DNA from: Casuarina equisetifolia
Lineage: Eukaryota > Streptophyta > Magnoliopsida > Fagales > Casuarinaceae
DNA length: 64,000 nt
Assembly (NCBI GenBank): GCA_028551475.1
Contig: CM052358.1
Span: 8,167,938-8,231,937, forward strand
Reading direction: 5' to 3'
Position 1 is the stretch's first letter; the number at the start of each line of letters is the position of its first letter. The position numbers and the translations under genes are program-made. The notes below the pieces were generated by a model, which did not search any database, was not told where the DNA came from, and saw only the letters and a list, made by a program, of their open reading frames with translations. Positions 1 through 17,400 of this stretch are shown here, piece after piece.

Positions 1-116
1 TTTGAATTGCAAATGAAAATTATACGTCATACATTAATCATCTGTTTACTTGTCTATACAAAATGGTGTGAGTTCCGAGATTACGATTAGAAGATTCACG
101 GTGAATGTATACTTAC

Positions 117-192
117 TCTTCCATTGAAAACTGAATAACAACCCAATCGAATGCCACGAACTTCGGCTCCTCAAGAACGATATCTGTACAAC
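117..192 (-). other. Possible 5' exon of a minus-strand gene running off the left edge
   Basis: On the minus strand a stretch of about 76 bp is bounded by an acceptor-like AG (just above 192) and a strong donor GA|GTAAGT (ending at 117). It holds an open frame and, 8 bases before the donor, an ATG (ATGGAAGA). Farther up the same strand (about 590-780) lies a pyrimidine-rich, leader-like region ending in CTGT|GTGAGT, which could be a non-coding first exon. The layout would suit a gene whose first exons are 5' UTR and whose coding part lies left of the window. I do not recognise the product. No second exon is visible between 1 and 116. Confidence 0.3.
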
Positions 193-1029
193 CTGACCAT
201 AACATACAAATAAAGGAAATTTTTAAGCACAAATGCATTCGTCCTCCTTGTATTGTTTCGAATATAGTTGGATCTCGATATACCAGCTGATACACTACCG
301 GCACGTAACAGTTGCTTTTTGTCGCCCTGTTTGGTAGGAAAGAAGCTGGAAGAAAAGAAAAGAAACAATAACTTTCAAATTAAACTGAAATTTATCTTCT
401 CAGTCTCTTCACCCGAGATCTGGTTTCCTTACTTCTGCTAAAAGATTTCTTTAGCAACCAAAATAGAGCTTCTCAGGCCTGAAACTCGAAGCAAAAATGT
501 GAAGTGCAAAAGCTCGGGAACCAAGAGATCTCGGACTCAAATCAAAAACGCGAGTGAAATTACACAATTCAGTAGAACTCACACAGATAACGCGGTGCTT
601 TAGATTCGAATGTTCCAGAAATAGCAGAGAATGACGGTCAAATGTGAACTTGGCCTGGAAGAGAAAAGTCTGCTGACGTTAATGGAGTAGAACTCAGGAT
701 GTCGGCTTAGAAGAGAAGTGGTAGCTCTCAGGGAATGTTGCCGGTGGCCTGTCACCGGAGCACAGAGCTAAGCGAATCCGAGTTGAAAGGATCGAAATTG
801 GTAATTGGCTTAGATCCAATCCAATAAACATCTTATTTATCTATCTATTTATTTCGTGTTTTGGAACTTAGTTGCAGGGAGAAGTGGGAACGCTGTACAA
901 ATACCATTATGCTGAACCGTGAGGAAAATTACAGGCTTGGGCCCGCCGCCGCTTTCGCGGACATTTTGTAAACTTGAAAAAGGAAAAAACAACAGTAGAC
1001 AACCTGGGGTTGTCTTGAGTGTAGCTCCC

Positions 1030-2880
1030 AACATATATATAAGAAGGATTCCCTTGTATCCTGGTCGAGGCTTAATTATTTGAAACGTGACTGATGATAA
1101 TTTTGGATCTGGACATATGAGCTACCTCCATTTGGTTATATTGTTTTTAATTGGGTGATGGGGATAGAGAATTTATAAAATTTATTAACAAAATTAAGCT
1201 CGAATTTTGGCTTCTAATGTGATAGGACCTTAGATATTATTGAGTCATCGGTGATTGAATATTTTTTACTTTTTTTTTATAGAGTAAAAGGTTAAAGATT
1301 ATCTTTAAAAAAATATAAAATATTTGCAAAAAAAACTTCAAGAAGTTTTAAAATCTTAACCATTTGGATGGTGAAAACATTTTTGAGATTGAGGCTAAAA
1401 ATGATCCCATTTGTTGCTGATAGTTTCAACTGACTGGAAATTGCTCGCTATTCGTGCTACCTCATTTGTGATAATAAAAGATCGAACAATTGCGTAGTTT
1501 AGCTAAATAACTTCAGGAAATAGTCCACTTGACCTCAAGGTAAACATCAATCTCTAGAAGAAAATAAAAAATAGCATTTTAAAACATTAGAAATTTGACC
1601 TTACACTTAAAGTCACGAAACAATGCAGAAATTGTGGACGTTTGGATGGCACTAGTCCTCTTCCATCCATTGCTTCAAGGCAACAATTGAGTTCTGTTGA
1701 CCGAGAGGAGAATCGAACTAAAAAAATAATTTTATTTTCACCTTTTCTTTATGCGTATGAACTTTTATTTTTATTTCCTATTTTGGGGGGTCAAGATTAG
1801 AACCTGATCTTGTTTGTTTAATTATTTTTAGAACTACAAATTTGGAAAATCTCGAGAATGGCTGGTAAGGATTGGTACTACCTCTATTTTTTTTTTAATT
1901 TGAGCTACACCGTAAAAGTACAAATAGTCCTAACTTTTGTAATAATTGGCCTACCATCACGGGCCTGTAATTATAACCCAAAAAACTAGTATGATGATAA
2001 GTAAAGTTACCTAAATCTTTGTAAACCTAGACCTCCTACTTATATTTTCAATGTATGATAATGTCTTCTATATCTCCTCTTTTTAATATCCTCTCTCCTC
2101 GGGTGTTTTATTATGAAACATAACATTTTATGTATTATTATCTCTCTTGACAATTGGATGCTCTCTGCCTACTCACCTCTTGGGCTTTGGTGCTTTGCAT
2201 TGGAAATCAGGTATAATTGACTCTAATTCTACTTTATCACAAGTATAAAATTTTAACCCAAAATATTAGTAAGTAAAGTTACATAAACTCTCATAAACTT
2301 AAGACCTCTCACTTGTTTTTTTAGTATAAGACAATGTTCTCTACATCTCTTATCTTAAAGTGTTCAGTTATAGAACATGATATTATGCTTTAGAATTTAA
2401 AAACGTGGTGGATTAATTGGCTTAAATATTGAAAATAGCAATAAAATGAACATTAGCAACTATTTATCATGAAATGGTATGTTAGTTAGAAATGCAATTT
2501 TTCTCCCTCCCTCGATTTCAGAAAGTCAAGCAAAATGGCATAGAACATAGTCAAGCCTTAAAAACATATTTCTTATATATTAAGCCGATCAGAAATATCC
2601 ATAAAACATCAAAATCTACAATAAAAAAATAATTGTCTTTACGCTCTAAAGAAAAGTACTCTTGTCGTCCTTCAAAATAGACTCCTCATAAAAAAAGAAG
2701 AATATATTTATATGTATAGTTTCAAAGTAAAAAAGCAGGAAATTGCACTTGATTCACTCTCAATAACACAGGTTCATTGATATGGAAACAAGAGAAAAAT
2801 GGCTACATAATACTAAAATTGTAACCGATATTACTTAACTTTAGCATTACAGCCACTCATATTGGAATCAATATTGTTTT
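1030..2880. other. AT-rich intergenic spacer, no gene seen
   Basis: This spacer separates the possible left-edge gene from PRMT3. Open frames are short and show no recognisable protein. The only structure seen is the diverged direct repeat listed separately and runs of A or T. Confidence 0.6.
1970..2395. repeat. Diverged direct repeat, two copies about 275 bp apart
   Basis: Copy 1 (about 1970-2140) and copy 2 (about 2244-2395) share, in the same order, the words 'taaccca', 'agtaaagttac', 'agacctc', a 'gataatgt/gacaatgt' word and a 'gaaca-aacat' word, with many substitutions and small indels between them. They look like two old copies or two arms of a dispersed plant repeat. No terminal inverted repeats or target duplication were found, so the element class is unknown. 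Confidence 0.5.
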
Positions 2881-2891
2881 AGTAATTTTTT

Positions 2892-3036
2892 TTCTCTCTC
2901 CCTCTCTCTCACTTGGCATTTTTCTTGAAATTCTCTATTTTTCATTTCTGTTCACTGTCTTCTTTCTATTTGTGCCGTGTTTTTTTTTTTTTTTTTCGTT
3001 TTTTCAGAAAAAAAAAAAAGTTGCTGTCTAGGGTTT
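2892..3036 (+). promoter_or_regulatory. PRMT3 leader/promoter: CT-rich tract and telo-box
   Basis: A CT microsatellite-like tract (about 2894-2911) is followed by long T and A runs and a TAGGGTTT word at 3029-3036, which on the minus strand reads AAACCCTA, the plant telo-box. Telo-boxes and pyrimidine patches near the start are common in plant genes linked to translation and cell division. The start of transcription cannot be fixed from sequence; these lie 80-230 bases before the ATG. Confidence 0.45.
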
Positions 3037-3118
3037 TAGCATACGGGGGTTTAAACCCTTTAAACCGCCAGCTGAACCTCATCCCTGCGCTGTTTCCAAT
3101 CTCTGCATTACAACACAC

Positions 3119-7190
<4,072 letters not shown>

Positions 7191-8436
7191 CCGGTTCTGC
7201 TGAAAGTTGCAGCATCGGTGATACTTACTGTAAACCCCTGGGATTGGCCCTTATATCAGGGAGAACCAGTAGCTTGTACAACCATGCCAGTGGTTTTTTC
7301 AACTTTTTACTCAACGTGAGGACATCCGCATGGATCTAAAGCTGAGTTAATTAAGTGGCATTTTCCATTGTGGTGGCCTTTGCGTTAGAGTTTTGGATCC
7401 TTCTGTTTTTTTTTTTTTTTTTGGGTATTCATCGTCTGACTATTTTCTGTTATCTTTTGTCTTTTCAAGAAGTCATCATCATCTAATCTTATATGCTCTT
7501 TTCCCATGAGATCAATTGTTGTGAGGATTAAGTTGCTCTTGCAACTAATGCTGTGAGGATTAAGTTGTTCTTATATGCTCTTTGATGTAATCTGAAGTGT
7601 AGGAACCGTGTTGAGCAGAGCTGATGGTTGCTTAGGATTGCCCTGGTCTTGAAAAAGCACAGATATGACTCTGTCATGCCATCGTTGCTAAGAAATAGAA
7701 ATTTATTGTCATCTCCTTTTGTTCCATTGATGCGTCTTTTATCCCACAAGTTATCCAATAAGAAGATTCTGTAGCTCCAAACAACTGCAAGGCATCAGTA
7801 TCCTTGCGTCGGTGGTGGATCTCTCCATACACACCAGTAAATATTTCACTGCTTGGATGTTTCGTTTTTCATTGAAATCACTGATTTGAAGAAAGTGCTT
7901 AGTCTTGCTAAAAGTTGCTCCTCTGAACGTATATTTCCTCTTTCACCTCCCTCGTAATCGTCGGTTAAACCTTTCGGCGAAAAAAAACAGATCTTCACAA
8001 CATTTATTATGGCCTTTCATTTGGCGATCCCAGCTGTCCCATTTGCTGACCATACTATTGATTTTTTTTTCCCAATTCCTTATGTGTTATGATGAATGTT
8101 AAGCATTCTGAGAATTTAACAAGCTATTACTCATACATTTGGTTTGTACTAACAAGAGAATAACATGCCATCGTATAAATTTGACAAAATTTCATAATTC
8201 ACTACATTATTGTTGACCCTGACAAGGGGAAAATTTACAAAAATCATAAAATGGAAAATAGAAGAATCATTCCATCTTCATGGCACGAGGATACAGATGA
8301 CTGCCTCACTCGCTCGTGCCCCTTTAATATCTAAGGATCCATTGATCCATTATCAACATAGCTGACAACACATGACACAGACAAATTCTGGCCTTTATCT
8401 CATGTGAAGGAGACCCTGTCTCACAACCTCTGCTTT
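7191..8436. other. Convergent spacer between PRMT3 and NRPA2 (3' UTRs)
   Basis: No gene is seen. It should hold both 3' UTRs. A TTTATT at 8003-8008 reads AATAAA on the minus strand and could be a poly(A) signal for NRPA2 about 430 bases past its stop. A short tandem duplication lies at 7520-7572 (period 32 bp, unit containing 'tgtgaggattaagttg'), flanked by two copies of 'tatatgctctt'. Confidence 0.55.
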
Positions 8437-11400
8437 TCAACTGTCTTTGCCCTCACTATTTAGCTGGAAGGTCATTTTGATGTTCATAGCTGCCAACTCT
8501 GCAGCTAAATATCGCAAGACATAGGGCATTGGAACTTTCTCCATACCCCGACTTGTTTGGCAACCCTGACAAAAGACCTTTTTGGGTGCCCTGACAGGAG
8601 GCAGCCCGCCAATCTCCCTCACTGCTCGCTTTTGTTGTTGCACATATGATGTGGTGAGAATGCTCTTACAAAAGGAGCATACATCAGCAATATGATAATC
8701 AGAACATGTATGCAGCCTGTCATGCAACAAATAAGCTGCCCCATGAGCAAGCAAGGAGTCTCGTTCCATTTCCCCAAAACGAATACCTCCACCAACCTTT
8801 CGTCCTTTTATAGGTTGCCGGGTGATCTGATCGATAATTCCAGTAGAACGAACCTGAATATGTACACAAGTCCCAGGAGAGTTAAATGATCAATCTAGCA
8901 ATTGCAATTTAAGAGGTGAAAAGTGGATCAAAATTTATAAACTGAGAATTTGGTAAGGAAAACAGCAGTCATTCACAGGCATATCCTCTTTGAAAGCTCG
9001 ACCCAGGGATAGAAAAGACTAAAAGATGGTTTAGGGCACAGGATATCCTGCTTGATATCTAAAATGCATTAGGTCAATTGACTCGGGACACATTTTCAAA
9101 CAAACATGTTATACAAGTGAGGATAACAAAAACAGACGGACCAAATAAGAACAGTTTCCACTTTGCTTGGTTTAACATTGATATAAAATCATCTCAGATG
9201 CTCCTGTAATGTGCATACCAGTATAGGCATATTTACATGCAACCATAAAGAGATAAACTACACATTACCATAATTTGATTTCAGGAAGCAGAGAAAAGAA
9301 TTTGATATTGACCAGAATCCCACAGATGCAATTAAGATCATATATAAATGAATTTAGCTTTTGTCTATTCATGGCCTTGCAAACACATACAGTTTTAGCC
9401 AGATGGATTACCTAAGCTTGCATTGAGTGTTTTATCTTCAAACCATCTGCCCATTAAGATATTCTTTTGCATAATTGTTGCTGATCGCAGCAAAATTTAC
9501 AACTGGACGTGAAGAAGCAAAATTTATGCTTTGTTTTATAAAGTTTATTTCAATACACCATAGAACTTAACATGATCAATACGCTATAATTTGATTTCAC
9601 GAACGCTACTACTTTAAATGATCAATGCTCCAGAAAAAATATTACTCTACTCCTGGATTTGGCAGGAGAAAAGAAAATGAAACAAAAAAATGGCATTAAA
9701 CACTGGAATGGGAAGAAAATTGTAAGATAAGAAATTTCATAGACAACTACAAAGAGAAATGAGTAAGAAATAAATTCAAAAATTCATGGGAGAATGTAAT
9801 TTGGGGGATAAAAAAAATACAAACTTCGCAAAAACTGTTAATATTTCTATGCTCAATAATATGTGCCTAAGAAATTAAAACTACTTAAGAGAGGTACTAA
9901 AAAATTCATAGATAACCCCATCAAACTAAAAGAAAGATGAGAAATTTCTTACCTGAAACTTGTCCGAAACCATGTGCCGGAGTCTTTGATAATAAACAGG
10001 CCCAATAAATATCTCACATGTGAGTTCTGTTCCATAAACTCCACTATACAGTACTTCAGTGCCATGGTAATTGAAGCCTTTTTCTTTCAACATTTCACCA
10101 AGTTCCTCAACAAGGGAAACATCTTTTGATTTAGTCTCTCCATCCCTCTTCCTGAAGGATCCAGATTTTAGTTCATCCTCTCCATCAACTTTCTTCACCG
10201 AACCAGGAAATGGTGTTGCATCAACAAATTTTCCATGTAAGCTGCCTCCCTGTGATAAAAATTGTTTGAGCAGTCCACAAAGATTTTAAACCGATTAGCA
10301 GAAAGACATAGTATGCATCATTTACTCCACTAAGAAGCACAACTACCATCTTAACTCCAGATAGGATATATTAAACATAACAACTTTGGAATGAGCACCC
10401 TCCTCTCTGCACCTTGCTGCAATTTGCACCCCACACCAAATATCATTTCTTACGCCACTTCCACTCCCAAATTGTGAAACTCCGCATCTAATAATCCTTT
10501 CAGAGAGTTAAGTGAATGTTTATATGTTCTGTTACTGGAATCTAAAGCTAAATCAAAATGGATCAATCAACATATATATTCTTGTCTAGATAGTTTTCAT
10601 ATGAAGTATATACAACTGAAATAGCTCTTAGTTGCAGTACCTTAGCAGCAACAGACTCCAGAAGCATTGCTATTGTCATCCTTGATGGAAATGCATGTGG
10701 GTTTATGATAAGATCTGGACGCATCCCCGTAGCTCCAGAAAATGGCATATCAATATCTGGCCACAGCTGGGAGCAAACACCTTTCTGACCATGTCTACTG
10801 CTAAATTTATCACCAATAACAGGATTTCTTGGATGTCGAAAACGTATATTTACCTGCTCAAAAAAGTTGATAAAAGCATCAAGCTCCAGAATATGAGTAC
10901 AAGAAGCAAATTGGATATGAATGCATACTCGAGGAATGAAAGTATTGATGATATATACTTCATCTTATCGATTTCAAGGGGCCCAATGTTTATTATTGAG
11001 ATATGGTTCACCAGAAAGAGGGGTGGTGAAATGCGGAATCTCAAGCTGCCACAACATTTGACTGAAAATGGACTCAAGCAAATCATCACTTTCTAGGCAT
11101 TTTACTGATTTAGCAAAGAATATTGAAAGCAAGGATTCTCGCAAAAGGTTTTTTTTTTTAAAAAAAAAAACTCCAAAACGATTTGCCTCTCAATAAAGTA
11201 AAAAGAATGCTCGCTCAAAAAGGAACTCTTAAATTAACATTCAGTTCCCAAGTGCTATCCTAACTCTCTCTCTCTCTTTTTAACCTTTAACATTTTAAGT
11301 TCATTATAAAATTGCCTAACGACATGCTTCTCTAGCATTAGGACATAAATTGGCTAAGAACGAATAGAACAGGTGTAAAAGAAAGGATAACTACTATAAA

Positions 11401-14400
11401 TCTCATGGAGACTTCAAGAGATGCAGTGCAATTTCCAAAACTGAAATACAGTATTGGCTCCCTGAAACCACGTACCACCACTTGGTACAAGTTAAGAAAA
11501 TATTTTGAGGCACAATAGTTTTCATGGATTCAAGCACAAAATTAAAAAATAGGCTTGCATGGTCTGGAAAGAATCTAAGATTCTATTTTAATTTTTTTCT
11601 CGTCTTATTGTTGAACTAAACTACTGCACAAAAATATCGAAAGAAGGGGTAAGAAAGGACATAAACCAGTTATATACTAGCATCAGTAGATGCAACATTT
11701 TGACTCAATGTCCAGCTAATATCTTTGAAAAGACAGATATCCAGTTACCTTTTGAAGATGCTTCTCATTTTTCACATCAACTGCAACATAGTCAACAAAT
11801 ACAGGTTCCGAACCCTTTCTTTTGTTGGTTTTTGTGGTACTAGTCACCTCATCATAAATGCAACAATATGGTTCATTTGGTCGTATAATCTGAAAAACAG
11901 TTGGTAGATAGTCAGCTGTAACAAGAAAAGAAATAATACTGACATAAGATGAAGAGAAGAAAACAAGGCCAACCTGTCCAACATATGGAAGACCATCAGA
12001 ATCTATCAAAGAACTCATTGATTTGTCAAGGTTACTTCTTCTGAAAGTTCTACGGGAACGTTCTGACCTACTGTGCTGATCCGACAAGTCAATAGTTTCA
12101 GTCTGCATAAAAATGGCAATAGGAGTTTCAACAAATACATAAACCATACGCTTAAGCATCTATACCAATTTAGACCAGCAAATCAACATTCTTTTCACTA
12201 GTAAAACCGTTAGCTAGATATAATGTGGAGAACTGGACCCCACGCCTCTGATTTATGATGCAAACCCTCCACATATGCGCCACCAGATCAACATGAGACA
12301 TGAATAGAACGGAACACAGAGAATGTACAACAAAAAATTTACCTAGCATCATTCACTTAGACATACACAAACATATACATGCATGCACACACTCACTGAT
12401 GCCACATAATTGCTGAAAAATGTTTCGGTCATGCTCACCCAATATAGGAAAAAAAAATTAAAAACATTAGGCACTCTTGGACGGATATCATCACTACTTG
12501 GCAAGTTTACTTATCACCTTATAAATTATTATAATAGAAATTAATAAAAGATATTTCATTTCATTAAGAGCTATTTTAAGACTTTCAACATGGAAATCCA
12601 CATGCCTGGACAAGATATTCCAAGTCGAAGAGATTCTTGATGACAGTTAAAACAGGCAAATAAAAGACATTAGAGAAAGAGATCAAAGTTGAGGTATTTA
12701 TGTAAATAACATGGACTACAAACCATTGAAAACTTTAACTAAGTGCATATCTCAAGAGCTCTTATTTGTCACGAACGCATATATCTCAAAAACATAACCT
12801 TTCAAATTAAAACCATGAACACGGGAATCACCTGGTATATTTGTCCATGAAACATTCCGCGTTCCACAGATGACTTATTAAGAATCATGGCATCCTCCAT
12901 GTCATATCTGTGACATCACAATGAAATATGATTTGATAGTACAGAAGAAGAAAAAAAGGAAAAGAAACGGGGAGAAAGAGGGAGAACGAGGAGAAGGGAG
13001 GGGGAGATAGAGAGAGATAGTCTTACCCGGTATATGCCAGCACTGCAACCATTGCATTCGTGCCTGTTGGATATTCATCTATGTTGTACCTTGTATATGC
13101 ACTTGTGCGTACAATAGGAGTTTGGGGAGTCTGCGCGCCTCAAAACATTTTAACTAAATCATTGAAATTGAAAGAGACCATAACAAAAGGCACGTTATAA
13201 GGATTAAAAACTAATGATAGCAGTGTATGACTCCCACTCGAGAAACTTTTCTGTTTCTAGAACAGAGAGGCTACTAGGTTCACCTTGCACGAGGAACTTA
13301 TAAAAAAAATGACATAATGGTGAAATTTGTGACGACTGTTTTCTTTTAATTGGTAAGTCACATAAAAATCAAATGGGTTGTGAAGTCAAAACTTCACCCA
13401 TTTGAGAAGAGGTACCAAAACTTCCTGATCTATTGCAAAGTTTAGTTTTTATTTTCAGAAAGTCTCAAAGATCCTCCATCAACACTCTGTGTAAAAAGCC
13501 GGTTAATTTAGCGTTAACCATCTATACCAGTCCAACGAAATAAAACACCCCCTTCCAAACCCAAAACTGTATAACATAATCTAAAGAAAAGAAACCAGGA
13601 TTCCAACTAGGAACTTTGCACTTGCCTTGTGAACATTAGAGTCTGGCGAGTACAGAATGGCAGGCAAGCTAGCCACTGACAGTTTTGTGGACCATAGAAA
13701 TAGAAAAGAAAGGATTATGGACCAAATATTGAATAGGAACAGAAACAATGGGGAAAAAGGCAAGAGCATTATATCTTCTTGAAGTAAACAAGTTGCTGGA
13801 AAATTTTGGGTGTTTAAGAATCTGTGGGTGTTATGATGGGTATTTGGCAGTTATCCGGTATGAGAAACATTTGGAGTTTTAGGGTCTCAATAGGTTCGGA
13901 AAAGGGCATCATTTGGGTTTGCAAAGGAGATTTTGAAAAAGAAAAGGGATATAACTTCGAGTATTTTGGAGCTGTAAACCGTTCATCAACACTACCATCG
14001 CATCAGAGATAGAGAGAGAGAAAGAGAGAGGGACAAACTACAGGCAACTTGCCTGCATGTGCCAAACACTCCCTATTCCATTAACGAAATCTCTGAGTTT
14101 CTCTAATACAACATAACCTATTTATTTAGTATTAAGGTAAAATAAATAATAACAATGATAGAGATGGTAGAAAGAAGAAAGATGACAAGAGCTTACCTGA
14201 AGATGATATAGTTTCTGATCTGCACGAAACTTAATTGCTTGCCAAGAGTAAGCCATTGTTTGTTTTGCCATCTATGATTTATAAACAAATAAGGAATCTT
14301 AAAAAATAAACATAAAATAAACTTGATAACCAGCTAGAGCAACGTACAAAAGCATACAAGTAGATAAACAAAAAGCAGTAAAAGAGATGAACGGAAAGAT

Positions 14401-17400
14401 AAAGAAAATTACTTGACACTGATACATATTGCGTGGACTCTGATTATGATCTGACCAAGGTGTAAGGTTAGCCACCACACTTAGCATGCCTGTTGGATGT
14501 ATTTCTTCATGCGTTGCAGGAAAAGCACTTCTTCTCCCACCATCTTTACCATCTGGACATGTTATTTCCATAAACACCTGAAATGGAATATTAAAACCAT
14601 TAGCTCTCAACTTATGGAGCTCATTCCACAAAAAAGAAGAGGTTTCCTCAATAAGAAAAGATCAAATTTAGTTAAATAACATTGACGAGATAGGAAATGT
14701 AGTTGACATTGCGTACTGACCTGTTCAAATGGCCCAATAAGTTCAATATTCTGACTCTCTTGGCAAGGATTTAAAATATTTCTAACTGGCCGAACAAATC
14801 TTCCAGGAGATGTGAAGAGATACAAACCAGGATACGCACCACCATAACTCAAAGGAACATATCCAACTTCCAGATCATCAGGAATCTGCCACAGGTACAT
14901 ATCAACAGAACATCCAAGGTAGCAAATTCCAGGGAATCGAGCCAAAAAAAAAAGAACCAAAACAAACCTTTGAAGTAGCTGAGAGTTTAAATCGCCTTAA
15001 CTCAACCACAACATTCTCAACTTCACTGGAAGGTAAAAACCCAATGATATGACCATCAATAAAGACAGAAAGAACTGCAGGAGTACCACGCTTATCTAAG
15101 TTAGGCCACAGAGGTATCACTCCAAAATTTGTCAGGAAATCCACGATATTATTCCTTATTGTTTCAAAATCTCTAATATTTCCTTCAGAATCAAAATATG
15201 ATGTAACTCCTGAAAACAAAAAACAAAAAACAAAAAAAAAAGAAGAGATAAGAGTATCAGATGCAAAGGTCGCCTGAAAGATAATGCAGGTAAGTCAAAA
15301 ATCATTTTGAATACTGGCAAATAAGTATCCGAAAGCAATTCAGACTTCTAAAAGCTTCAATATAGACTATTAGTATGGAGGAACATTACAAAGATTGTCA
15401 ATTTCACTAGATGATACACTATGGCATATAAGGGATTTATTTTACACCCAACACCATTTATGGAGACTAATAAAAAACTTGAATAGATCTGAACAAAATC
15501 ACTTTTTAAGTAGGCCTGCAGTTCATTTCACTATTTACAGAAAAAATCATGCTTTTATTTTCTCGTATTGATCTTATCGTCAGTTTGAGAGCGGAATTTC
15601 CATTTCACAAAATTTTCTTCATGAATGATATCATTATCCAACTCCACTTAGCCTTAAACACGAAGTATGGTACCAAATAGGCGAATACCTTGGTGCCCAT
15701 CAGTTCTATTAAATATAATATCCTCCATTAAGTGATTTTCTGTTGGTGGGAGGTTCTTTTGTTGTGTTTTATCATTGCTACAACTCCCCATGTTTAATAC
15801 AATTATGAGATAGAAATCTCTTTCCACAATTCAAAAAGATCACTTTCAGGAAACACACTCATGCACACAAGACAGCAGAATTATTTGGTTAAGATTTCTG
15901 AGATTTCTCTAATAGGAACATATTTAGTTGTGTGTTTCAACTGCTTATTGTGCAATAATTCACAAACAAATTTAAATGCTTACTTGAACCAAAGTATAGG
16001 AAACAATATTTGCATGCAAAATTTACTTGCATATGCTTTCTTCATTCCTCGTACACCATGAGAAGAGATTAAGAAGCACCATATAACTAAAGAAATACAA
16101 AATTCATCTGAAAAAAAAAAAATTCAAACTTACTGCAATTGCTAGTCATATGATTTAACAAACCACATGGTTCCCCATCAGGTGTGTGCACAGGGCAAAG
16201 AAAACCCCAAGATCTGAAAATTAAAGAACAAATATCTAAGTAGAAATTTAAGATGAGATACAAGTTACTGGTTAAGTTAGCAGCTGACATACTCAGGTAA
16301 CAACTTCCGCACAGTTGTTGTTCGAAGCCCAGCAAATGATGCCCCTCGATGAACAGCACGAAAATGTGAAAGAAATCGTAAGAAATTAAGCCTCTCCGCC
16401 TGAACCGTAAAGCCTGCTCTCTGGTAAAGCAAAACATAATCCACAAACAATATTAAAAACAAGAAAACAGAATATAAGAATACACTACAGAAACATAAGG
16501 ACCATTGAAAGTACAAGAGTTGTTTAATCCTTTCCATTATTCTGATACATTACACATGAAAGAACATGTTCTAAAGCAAACAGAAGATTTTATGCAAAAT
16601 ACCCATGCCAATCAGAACTTAGTACTTAAGATCTGACATCACACCATTTATTTTACACAACATTACTTTGAAGGTAGCTCAACCAGTGAATGAATAAGGA
16701 TCAAAATGGAAGCACAATCTATTCCATTTTTCCTTAAGATCCAATCACTAGCTCATCCTATTACTAAATTTTGTTGATTCTGTTCATACTAGATATGTCT
16801 AAGCAAATTTGAAAAGAAAAATAATTAAAAGTTGTTACTGAATTTTGCATTGCGCAATAACTATCAACCAACAAGGACCACACCATTGCAATGATTTGAA
16901 AGCCAGAACTGATGCACAATGCATAGAAATTTTATCCATTGATTATTCAAACGCTACTACTGTCTCAAACAAGTTAATGATGTAGTGCAAACCATAATAC
17001 ACAGTAATCAATTCAAATTTTTGAAAGAAAAGGAGGGAGGAAATCACTGGTAAGTCAATACCTGCTGCAAATCTAGACCTGTTCGTGTAGCTAGTCTTCC
17101 AGTTTTTAACATGTTCTCAACAGCATAACTCACTTGTTTCGCAGGATTTTTATCCAAAATCTTCTTGACATGTTCTACTGCATTAAGAAAAGCAATATGG
17201 AATATCAGCTTTCAAAGAATATGTACCAACCACCAATAATTAACTAACTCTAAAAATAAGAATCCCATGTTCTGTACCATATGCTAACAACATGTGCTTT
17301 TACTATGACACAGTTCTCCCTCTCTATATGAATAATTTTATTTTTTTTAAAAAAAAGAAGAAGATATTCAACACACTAAAGTCAACATGTGGAAACATCC

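Noticed and set aside
13838..14073. Possible hAT-like MITE in NRPA2 intron 21 (TTTGGCA-like words at both ends in opposite orientation)
   Set aside because: End similarity is only about 8-10 bases with gaps, and the flanks (gttatgat versus tattccat) do not form a target duplication.
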